From the NCBI RefSeq assembly GCF_009696175.1, contig NZ_VUMM01000019.1:1-38085 (forward strand): a stretch of 38,085 bases of DNA. The letters are read 5' to 3'. The notes beneath the pieces were generated by a model. It did not search any database and was not told the DNA's origin. It saw only the letters and a program-made list of their open reading frames with translations. Below, in pieces: positions 31,999 through 38,085 of the stretch. Source of the DNA: Floccifex porci (lineage in GTDB: Bacteria; Bacillota_I; Bacilli_A; Erysipelotrichales; Erysipelotrichaceae). A program made the translations under genes and the position numbers. How positions within the stretch are numbered: the stretch's first letter is position 1; the number at the start of each line of letters is the position of its first letter.

Positions 31999-32701
31999 TA
32001 AAAAGATAATGATTCGGTTTGTTTTTATTATGATCATCAGTTTAATAATTGGTGGTTTTATTGGTTTTTTGATAGGTGGATATTATCAGGAATTGTTTGA
32101 ATGGAGCATTTATCTTAGTGATCTGCTGATTACATATGGAGTATTTGCGTATGGTATAGGATATTTTCTGTTACTGATTTCTACAATATACTATTTTAAA
32201 GCAAAATCTTATTTAAAGGCTTTGGAAGATGAAATCAATTATGAAACAGCAAATAAAACATTGTCAAAAGCAATGATATTTAATAATGTCGCAATGCCTT
32301 TAATGTTCATCTGCTTAGGATTGTCTGCCTATTCTCTTTTTGATCTGGGAATGATATCCTTTCTTCTTATTGTTGTGTATATAGTATGGACACTGATTCT
32401 TTCAAATGTCATCATTAAAAGCATTAAACAAATGGCACCTGAAAAGAAAGGTAATGTATTTGATGTAAAATTTCAGAAAGACTGGTATGAAAGCTGTGAT
32501 GAACTGGAAAAATTACAAATTGGAAATGCCTGTTATAAAACATTTAAATGTATGACCAATATTTATTTAGTAAGTGCAGTGATAATATGTTGTCTGTCAT
32601 ATACTGGTTTTATCTCTCCATTCTGGATTTTATTTATTGGTATGTTATGGATCCTTCAACAAGCAATTTATTCTATATATTGTATGAAAGAAAACATTTG
32701 A
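31988..32701 (+). CDS. DUF3169 family membrane protein
   Basis: 237 residues with about six membrane helices: 7-27, 44-68, 95-114, 117-140 and two near the C-terminus. The middle cytoplasmic part (KGNVFDVKFQKDWYESCDELEKLQIGNA, residues about 150-180) is the conserved DUF3169 segment. The partner Xre gene overlaps by 11 bases, a widespread pairing whose function is unknown; a membrane sensor that controls the repressor is one idea. Start set at the second ATG (31988), 6 bases after GGAGG. Confidence 0.82.
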   Translation: MNNDKKIMIRFVFIMIISLIIGGFIGFLIGGYYQELFEWSIYLSDLLITYGVFAYGIGYFLLLISTIYYFKAKSYLKALEDEINYETANKTLSKAMIFNNVAMPLMFICLGLSAYSLFDLGMISFLLIVVYIVWTLILSNVIIKSIKQMAPEKKGNVFDVKFQKDWYESCDELEKLQIGNACYKTFKCMTNIYLVSAVIICCLSYTGFISPFWILFIGMLWILQQAIYSIYCMKENI

Positions 32702-32704
32702 TTT

Positions 32705-32734
32705 TTGTATTATTTAATCTTTATGGTGTATAAT
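32705..32734 (+). promoter_or_regulatory. Promoter of the LRR gene
   Basis: TATAAT at 32729-32734 with a weak -35, TTGTAT (32705-32710), at 18-base spacing. Predicted start near 32741, ahead of GGAGG (32745-32749). Confidence 0.45.
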
Positions 32735-32757
32735 ATAAAAAAATGGAGGTCATAATT

Positions 32758-34188
32758 ATGTTGATTAAAGATGACGGTCTAAGACAGGTAATAGCTTCAA
32801 AATTAAAATGTAAAGAAGATGAAATTAATGAGAATAATATGATGGATCTGATTTATCTGGATGCACAGGAAAGAGAGATTGAATGTCTGGATGGATTGGA
32901 GTATGCACAAAATATTGAGACATTGATTCTGTCTCGAAATAAACTGCAATCTCTGGATCCAATTAAAGATTTAAGAAACATCGAAAAATTAGATGTTTCT
33001 GGAAACCAGCTAAGAGATTTACAGGCATTGCATGGATTCAGACAACTGAAATCACTGAATATTTCTCATAATAACTTATACACAATGGATATTTCTGCAG
33101 TTGCGGCGATGATCAATCTGGAATATTTAAATATGAAAAAAGCTAAAATTGACAGTCTGGTTTATCTGGAAAAATGTGCTCATTTAAAAGAAGTCAGCAT
33201 CAATACAGAAAACGGTCCATTCAGCTTTGCGGTTTTAGGACGCCTTAAAAATCTTAAGAAGCTGGATCTGTCAGGAATGCGTTTATTCAATATTGATGAT
33301 TTAACTTATATTTCGACTTTGGAAGAACTGGATCTGTCAACAAATTTAATGAATGATATTTCTGCTTTACTGTCAATGGAAAATTTGCGTGTATTAAATG
33401 TTCAGAACTGTCCATATCTGAAAGATTATTCACTTTTAAAAGAATTTCCATCATTGGAAGAATTGGATATGTCTTATAATGTTCCTGATAATTTTGACTT
33501 TTTACGCTCTTTGAATAAACTGCAGGTTTTACGTATGGAACAATCTGGATTCAGTGATATGAGGGAACTGAATCACCTGTCTTCCTTAAGAAAACTGGAT
33601 GTTTCTAAGAATGAAATTACCCATGTGGATGATTTTATTACAGTTGGAAATTTAACAACTTTTAAAGCACAATATTGTCAGCTGGTTTCTATAGAATTTT
33701 TAAAGAAAGCCAATCAGTTGATTCATTTGAATATCAACAACAATTCCATTCGTGATATTTCACCATTGAAACATGCGAATCATATGGTGGATCTGAAAGC
33801 TGGAAACAACAATATCGAAGATATATCTGCTTTAGAAGATATGAAACAGCTTCAGATTTTAAATTTTGAATATAACAATGTTTCGGACATATCTCCTTTA
33901 AAAGATTTAAAGGAATTATGTTATGTGGATTTCTACAACAATAATATTGAAGATTTAAGTCCATTAAAAGATCTGGAATTCATTTCTTATTTAAGACTGG
34001 ATCATAATGCAATCAAAGATATTTCACCAATCGCAAATCTTCCTTATTTGTTGTCTTTATCTTTAAAGAACAATCAGATCAGTGATGTTTCACCATTAAA
34101 GAATTTAACTTTACTGGAAACATTAAGAATATATGGAAATCCAATTGAGGACTTATCTGGATTGGAATATGGTAAATTAAGAAATTAA
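32758..34188 (+). CDS. Leucine-rich-repeat protein without export signal
   Basis: 476 residues made almost wholly of 22-residue internalin-type repeats, about 17, from residue 40 to the end. The consensus is seen in LKELCYVDFYNNNIEDLSPL: Leu/Ile spacing with Asn at the turn and DISPLK between units. The first 35 residues form a small helical cap. There is no signal peptide, LPxTG motif, or membrane segment, so it appears cytoplasmic, unlike classic internalins. A protein-binding role is likely. The ATG at 32758 follows GGAGG by 8 bases; an upstream ATG overlaps that site. It ends in its own terminator. Confidence 0.9.
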   Translation: MLIKDDGLRQVIASKLKCKEDEINENNMMDLIYLDAQEREIECLDGLEYAQNIETLILSRNKLQSLDPIKDLRNIEKLDVSGNQLRDLQALHGFRQLKSLNISHNNLYTMDISAVAAMINLEYLNMKKAKIDSLVYLEKCAHLKEVSINTENGPFSFAVLGRLKNLKKLDLSGMRLFNIDDLTYISTLEELDLSTNLMNDISALLSMENLRVLNVQNCPYLKDYSLLKEFPSLEELDMSYNVPDNFDFLRSLNKLQVLRMEQSGFSDMRELNHLSSLRKLDVSKNEITHVDDFITVGNLTTFKAQYCQLVSIEFLKKANQLIHLNINNNSIRDISPLKHANHMVDLKAGNNNIEDISALEDMKQLQILNFEYNNVSDISPLKDLKELCYVDFYNNNIEDLSPLKDLEFISYLRLDHNAIKDISPIANLPYLLSLSLKNNQISDVSPLKNLTLLETLRIYGNPIEDLSGLEYGKLRN

Positions 34189-34208
34189 GGCAGTTTCAAC
34201 TGCCTTTT
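34187..34208 (+). terminator. Terminator after the LRR gene
   Basis: AAGGCAGT (34187-34194) pairs with ACTGCCTT (34199-34206) and runs into T's. It separates the LRR gene from lspA. Confidence 0.8.
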
Positions 34209-34246
34209 CATTATGATAAAATGAAGTGCAGAAACGAGGGATTGAA

Positions 34247-34744
34247 TTGAATAAGAAAAAATGGATCATCGGTCTAATCGCATCTATTATTCTGATTTTA
34301 TTAGATCAATATACAAAACTCTATATCACAAAAACAATTTCACTTCATGAACAGGTAGATCTGATTGAACATGTATTGTATTTTACTTATTTTCAGAATA
34401 CTGGAGCTGCCTTTAGTCTTTTGACTGGATTTGGAAATGTTTTTTTTGGGATCATAACAATTACAGCTCTGATCTTTATTCTTTATATGTTTAAGGATAC
34501 AGAAAATAAATTTATGATGACTGGATATATTTTAGTTTTTGCGGGCGCCATCGGTAATTTTATAGATCGAATGTTTTTAAATTATGTACGTGATTTTATT
34601 GGGGTATATATAGGAAGTTATGCATTTCCGATATTTAATGTAGCCGATATTTGTATTACTGTTGGATTTGCGTTAATTTTATGTTGGATGCTGATAGAAG
34701 AAATTGAGGAAAAGAAAAGATGGAAGAAAGAACTTTTAAAATAG
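34247..34744 (+). CDS. lspA: Signal peptidase II (lipoprotein signal peptidase)
   Basis: 165 residues with four membrane helices. Removes the signal peptide from prolipoproteins after lipid attachment. The two catalytic Asp are Asp107 in GNFIDR and Asp134 in FNVAD, with the conserved NTGAAFS at 51-57. The start is taken as TTG at 34247, since GAGGG lies 7 bases upstream; a GTG seven codons earlier has no site. Its end overlaps rluD by 25 bases. The PrsA-like lipoprotein in this window would be one of its substrates. Confidence 0.92.
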   Translation: MNKKKWIIGLIASIILILLDQYTKLYITKTISLHEQVDLIEHVLYFTYFQNTGAAFSLLTGFGNVFFGIITITALIFILYMFKDTENKFMMTGYILVFAGAIGNFIDRMFLNYVRDFIGVYIGSYAFPIFNVADICITVGFALILCWMLIEEIEEKKRWKKELLK

Positions 34745-35631
34745 ATGAAAATCAGGAACATCAAAGACTGGATAAAGCTGTTGCTTTATTTTTAGATGTT
34801 TCCAGAAAAAGAGTAAAAGATCTGCTGGATGACAATCATATATTTGTGAATGGAAAAAGTGCAAAAGCCAGTTATACGACTGTGCTTAACGATCGAATCA
34901 CCATTGAAATACCAGAAGATGAAAATACAGAAGTCCTTCCTGAAAACATTCCTCTGGACATTGTATATGAAGATTCGGATTTAATTGTGATCAATAAACC
35001 AAAAGGCATGGTGGTGCATCCGGCTCCTGGACATTACAGTGGTACACTGGTCAATGCCCTTTTATATCACTGTAAAGATCTGAGCGGAATCAATGGAGTG
35101 AATCGACCAGGGATCGTCCATCGAATTGATAAAGATACATCTGGATTACTGGTTGTATGTAAAAATGATAAAGCACATAAAGCAATCAGTGAACAATTGG
35201 CCAATAAAACCTGTCACCGTCAGTATGTATGTATTGTCCATCATCCATTTTCTCATGAATATGGAACCATTCATGCGCCCATTGGAAGAAGTGAAAAAGA
35301 TCGGAAAAAAATGGAAGTCACTTCTAAAAATTCAAAAGATGCGATTACTCATTTTACTGTACTAAAAAATTTTAGAGAGTATGCATATGTACAATGTCAG
35401 CTGGAAACAGGAAGAACACATCAGATTCGTGTTCATATGCAGTATATAGGTCATCCAATTGCAGGGGATCCGACTTATGGATATCGAAAAACATTAGAGA
35501 CCAATGGTCAGCTTCTTCATGCCAATAAACTGGAATTTATACATCCGACTTCAAATGAAAAGATGACATTTGAAATTGGTCTGGGAAAGGAATTTGAACA
35601 GGTATTAAAGGAACTGGAGGAAATGGAATGA
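34720..35631 (+). CDS. rluD: RluD-type 23S rRNA pseudouridine synthase
   Basis: 303 residues. An S4 RNA-binding domain (about 14-70, RLDKAVALFLDVSRKRVKDLL) precedes the catalytic domain. The catalytic Asp is in GIVHRIDKDTSGLLVV (131-146), and GRTHQIRVHM and GDPTYGYR follow. The order lspA-rluD is widely conserved. Bacilli and Erysipelotrichia carry several RluD-family paralogs, so the exact target uridine is not certain. Overlaps comEB by 4 bases. Confidence 0.92.
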   Translation: MEERTFKIDENQEHQRLDKAVALFLDVSRKRVKDLLDDNHIFVNGKSAKASYTTVLNDRITIEIPEDENTEVLPENIPLDIVYEDSDLIVINKPKGMVVHPAPGHYSGTLVNALLYHCKDLSGINGVNRPGIVHRIDKDTSGLLVVCKNDKAHKAISEQLANKTCHRQYVCIVHHPFSHEYGTIHAPIGRSEKDRKKMEVTSKNSKDAITHFTVLKNFREYAYVQCQLETGRTHQIRVHMQYIGHPIAGDPTYGYRKTLETNGQLLHANKLEFIHPTSNEKMTFEIGLGKEFEQVLKELEEME

Positions 35632-36122
35632 GTCATAGAATCGATGTACTTAGCTGGGATGAATATTTCATGAGCATGGCTCATTTATCCGCAAAACGGT
35701 CTAAAGATCCCAATACACAGGTAGGAGCCTGTATTGTGAATAAAGACAAACGAGTGGTAGGACTTGGATATAATGGGTTTCCTATGGGATGTGATGATGA
35801 ATTGTTTCCGTGGCAAAGGGATGGACAGTATCTTCAGACAAAATATCCATTTGTGGTTCATGCAGAATTGAATGCGATTTTAAACAGCATTCAGAATTTA
35901 GAAGGATGTACGATCTATGTTTCTTTATTTCCCTGTAATGAATGTGCAAAAGCTATTATTCAATCGGGAATAAAAAAAGTAGTTTATGAAAGTGACAAGT
36001 ACAATGGAACAGAAAACAATATTGCTTCCAAAAAAATGTTTGATCATGCTCATGTAGAATATATTCAATTAAAAGAAACCGTTGAAGTAAATGTTAAAAT
36101 ATTAAAAGGAGGGATAGAGTGA
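35628..36122 (+). CDS. comEB: Deoxycytidylate (dCMP) deaminase
   Basis: 164 residues. Zinc enzyme that turns dCMP into dUMP for thymidylate synthesis. The zinc and catalytic site is His78-Ala-Glu80 and PCNEC (102-106), with the dCMP-deaminase opening SWDEYFMSMAHLSAKRSKDPNTQVGA-like pattern and GYNGFP. It belongs to the ComEB group. GGAGG precedes the ATG; overlap with rluD is ATGA. The next start, GTG, overlaps its stop. Confidence 0.92.
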   Translation: MSHRIDVLSWDEYFMSMAHLSAKRSKDPNTQVGACIVNKDKRVVGLGYNGFPMGCDDELFPWQRDGQYLQTKYPFVVHAELNAILNSIQNLEGCTIYVSLFPCNECAKAIIQSGIKKVVYESDKYNGTENNIASKKMFDHAHVEYIQLKETVEVNVKILKGGIE

Positions 36123-37153
36123 GCTTAGGACTGTCTGAATTTGTAATTGTATTCTTCCTGTTTTCCGTATTGGGATGGTGTATGGAAGTTATTTTAAAAA
36201 TGATAGAACTGCATCGATTTGTGAATCGAGGATTTTTAATTGGACCTTATTGTCCGATTTATGGCTTTGGAGTTGTCTTTATTATTGTTATTTTACAGGA
36301 TATTCTGCATTTAAATACCGGTATTTTTTCTACTTTTGCCGGTGGATTTATCGTATGTGGGATTTTAGAATATTTTGTAAGTTATATAATGGAAAAACGA
36401 TATCATGCAAGATGGTGGGATTACAGTACAAAACCATTTAATATTCATGGAAGGGTATGGATTGGAAATCTAATACTGTTTGGTTTGGCAGCATTTGTCA
36501 TTCTGCAGATTATTTATCCAGTAATTAGATTGGGATTAAATGCGATTTCAGAACCAGTAAAATGGGTTATATCTATTCTGATCGTTATTCTTATGACAGG
36601 TGATGTAATTTTATCAAGGCTGGCAATGCATGTGATCCGAGATGAAATTGATGGAACCCAGGCAGATGATTCAGAAGAAATCAGTACAAAAGTTCATATG
36701 GCTTTAAAAAATCGTTCATTGTTTGTAGCTCGTTTAGAAAGAGCGTATCCAACAATGAAAGTATCTCCTTCTGTATTAAAAGAAAAAATACTGGAAGCTG
36801 AATTAAGAGCAAAACAGGCTTTGAAAGATATGGATGAAGCCATTGATGAGAAAAAATACGAAATGTATAAGACAGTATCTGAAAAGGCAGAAACCATTGG
36901 TAGAACAATGAGTGATGTATCGGATATGGATACAGAAGAATTTAAACAGTATATTGGTGAAGTGAAAGAAGATATGAAAGATGCCTTCGATGAAAAAAAA
37001 CAGGAAGTCTATAGATCTGTATCTTCAAAAGCGGAATCCATTGGTAAAACCATCAGTGAAGTATCCGATAAAAAATCAGAATATTTAGAAGAAGTAAAAG
37101 AAAGTCTAATGGATAAAAAAGAAAATTTATTGAATCGAAAAAAGGAAGATTGA
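36119..37153 (+). CDS. Putative ABC-transporter type IV (CmpB-like) membrane protein
   Basis: 344 residues. Residues 1-190 contain about six helices with the features of the CmpB/PF06541 group: FSVLGWCMEVI, RGFLIGPYCPIYGFG and ARWWDYS followed by NIHGRVW. Its role is unknown; no ATPase is adjacent. The C-terminal 150 residues are cytosolic and helical. Two 27-residue units there repeat, one at about 244-270 (DEKKYEMYKTVSEKAETIG) and one at about 293-319 (DEKKQEVYRSVSSKAESIG), like apolipoprotein-type repeats. It starts with GTG, AAAGGAGGG upstream, overlapping comEB by 4 bases. Confidence 0.8.
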   Translation: MSLGLSEFVIVFFLFSVLGWCMEVILKMIELHRFVNRGFLIGPYCPIYGFGVVFIIVILQDILHLNTGIFSTFAGGFIVCGILEYFVSYIMEKRYHARWWDYSTKPFNIHGRVWIGNLILFGLAAFVILQIIYPVIRLGLNAISEPVKWVISILIVILMTGDVILSRLAMHVIRDEIDGTQADDSEEISTKVHMALKNRSLFVARLERAYPTMKVSPSVLKEKILEAELRAKQALKDMDEAIDEKKYEMYKTVSEKAETIGRTMSDVSDMDTEEFKQYIGEVKEDMKDAFDEKKQEVYRSVSSKAESIGKTISEVSDKKSEYLEEVKESLMDKKENLLNRKKED

Positions 37154-37154
37154 C

Positions 37155-37946
37155 ATGATTCATGAAATAAAAGGTGAATTTAATCATGTATATCAGTATT
37201 TAAAACCAGAAGATGAAGATATACTTTTAATTTATAAAGAAAACGCATTTGCAGGAAAAATAATCCAGAATCAGATTGTTCTTCCAGAATATAAAGATTT
37301 TTATGCAGATTGTCTATATTTATTCACAATCGATCATAAACGCTTTTTTCTGTCAAAAGAAGAAATTGAAACAAATTATTGTACTTTGCACAGTGTCAGA
37401 ACAGCTTTACCAAATGAATTGGGATTTGCCATTATGAATGGATATCATATTTATCAATGGATGAAACACAATAAATATTGTGGATGCTGCAAGAGTGAAT
37501 TAATACTGGATAAAAAAGAATTTATGCTGGTATGTCCAAAGTGTCATAACTGTATATATCCAAGAATCAATCCAGCGGTAAATATTGCGATTCTGGATGG
37601 AAATCGACTTTTGATGGCAAAACATCAAAAAGATAAACCTTATGTATTAATTGCTGGTTTTGTGGAATATGGTGAAAGTTTAGAAGATACTGTTGTAAGA
37701 GAAGTTAGAGAAGAAGTTGGATTAAAGGTTAAGAACATTCGGTACTATGGATCGCAGCCATGGGGCTTTGCACAGAATATACAGGTTGGCTTTGTCTGTG
37801 AACTAGATGGCAGCGACAATATTACTTTGGATTGTTCTGAACTGTACCAGGCGGATTTCTTTTCAAGAGAAGTAGTGAAAAATGAAATAGGAACATCCAG
37901 TATTACAGGTCAGATGATCCAGGACTTTATGGAACATAAAATATAA
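37155..37946 (+). CDS. nudC: NADH pyrophosphatase (NudC-type Nudix hydrolase)
   Basis: 263 residues. Zinc ribbon with Cys109, Cys112, Cys127 and Cys130, then YPRINPAVN, a full Nudix box at 168-190 (Gly168, Glu174, Arg182-Glu183, Glu186-Glu187, Gly189) and the NudC signature SQPWGF (200-205). In E. coli NudC hydrolyses NADH and removes NAD caps from RNA. Substrate here follows by family. AGGAAGA precedes the ATG. Last gene of the lspA operon; no clear terminator before the IS. Confidence 0.93.
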   Translation: MIHEIKGEFNHVYQYLKPEDEDILLIYKENAFAGKIIQNQIVLPEYKDFYADCLYLFTIDHKRFFLSKEEIETNYCTLHSVRTALPNELGFAIMNGYHIYQWMKHNKYCGCCKSELILDKKEFMLVCPKCHNCIYPRINPAVNIAILDGNRLLMAKHQKDKPYVLIAGFVEYGESLEDTVVREVREEVGLKVKNIRYYGSQPWGFAQNIQVGFVCELDGSDNITLDCSELYQADFFSREVVKNEIGTSSITGQMIQDFMEHKI

Positions 37947-37967
37947 AATCCTCCAAAGTGATATGTA

Positions 37968-38001
37968 CCCTCCAAACTGGACAATAAGCCAGTAAGGAGG
38001 G
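37968..38001 (+). promoter_or_regulatory. Hairpin that hides the transposase ribosome binding site
   Basis: CCCTCC (37968-37973) and ACTGG (37976-37980) pair with CCAGT (37989-37993) and GGAGGG (37996-38001), with two opposed AA pairs as an internal loop. The GGAGGG is the transposase's own ribosome binding site, 7 bases before its ATG. A T-run follows (38002-38006). Transcripts entering from outside would fold this and block translation, and possibly terminate. Confidence 0.7.
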
Positions 38002-38008
38002 TTTTTAT

Positions 38009-38085
38009 ATGAAGTATACATGGCAGTTTAAACTTGAATGTGTAAAGAATTATAAGAAAGGCATTACTACACCTGTACCTGAATA
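38009..38085 (+). CDS. Transposase OrfA, N-terminal fragment
   Basis: Begins MKYTWQFKLECVKNYKKG, the common opening of IS3-type OrfA proteins (MKYSYEFK-type), the first helix of their helix-turn-helix. The frame is open to the window end after 25 codons. GGAGGG lies 7 bases upstream inside a hairpin. Only the beginning is visible. Confidence 0.55.
   Translation, partial: MKYTWQFKLECVKNYKKGITTPVPE

Larger units (their letters stand above)
37964..38085 (+). mobile_element. Left end of an IS3-like insertion sequence (truncated by window edge)
   Basis: A candidate left terminal repeat begins at 37964 (TGTACCCTCCAAACTGGACA). It resembles the reverse complement of the IS end at 227-248, and a transposase start follows. 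Both elements point the same way. The IS starts 17 bases after the nudC stop. Confidence 0.6.

Noticed and set aside
32758-34188. LRR repeats as DNA-level tandem repeats
   Set aside because: The repeats are conserved at the protein level and diverged in DNA, so they are ordinary protein repeats.
36681-36908. Two minus-strand frames opposite the CmpB-like gene tail
   Set aside because: They arise from the repetitive sense-strand codons and have no start signals.
1-38085. Composite transposon spanning the window
   Set aside because: The interior holds core genes (suf operon, lspA, rluD, cspA) in normal operons, which argues against a mobile cargo; contig breakage at IS copies is simpler.

Overview
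AT-rich DNA from a low-GC Gram-positive bacterium (Bacillota). Good AGGAGG ribosome binding sites, a SUF operon in the order sufC-sufD-sufS-sufU-sufB, a PfoR-type PTS IIC protein and the style of the surface and lipoproteins suggest a gut member of the Erysipelotrichia. That placement is inference; no rRNA or species marker is present. Both edges lie inside insertion-sequence ends of the same IS3-like type: the 3' end of a transposase at 1-248 and the 5' end of one from 37964. The segment is therefore either bracketed by two IS copies or is a contig broken at a repeat.

Layout. 266-4006: a CaCA cation exchanger, a YihY/BrkB membrane protein with a promoter placed for a leaderless mRNA, a HAD phosphatase, a cupin and a uridine phosphorylase. 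4088-9566: an M17 aminopeptidase, the wreck of an ABC ATPase, a PTS IIC/PfoR protein, a sirtuin overlapping a Nudix hydrolase, and a branched-chain aminotransferase. 9576-13335: a wall-anchored thioester/CnaB surface protein and two membrane proteins of unknown role.

13405-22573 is the most interesting part: ten tightly packed genes forming a divergent type VII (WXG100/Ess-like) secretion locus. In order they are an FHA protein, a membrane-anchored Ser/Thr-kinase-like protein with EssB topology, an Ig-like protein with only a C-terminal membrane anchor, a short EssC-like FtsK/SpoIIIE ATPase with its own FHA domain and only one Walker A motif, a YukD/EsaB-like ubiquitin-fold protein, two WXG100-type proteins, a 59-residue helical protein found by reading the gap, a candidate secreted substrate, and a DUF4176 protein. 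EsaA and EssA, part of the classical Firmicute system, are not recognisable. A kinase plus two FHA proteins suggests assembly or gating through phosphothreonine.

22580-24521 (minus): two PrsA-like foldases, one a lipoprotein and one membrane-anchored. 24655-29298: the complete SUF iron-sulfur operon, followed by 5-formyl-THF cyclo-ligase and an unknown protein. 30851-34188: an HD hydrolase, a cold-shock protein, an Xre regulator with two matched operator palindromes and its DUF3169 membrane partner, and a leucine-rich-repeat protein with no export signal. 34247-37946: lspA, an RluD-type pseudouridine synthase, dCMP deaminase, a CmpB-like membrane protein and an NADH pyrophosphatase, packed as one operon.

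No tRNA, rRNA, CRISPR array or recognisable riboswitch was found, and no gene-free stretch exceeds about 250 bases.
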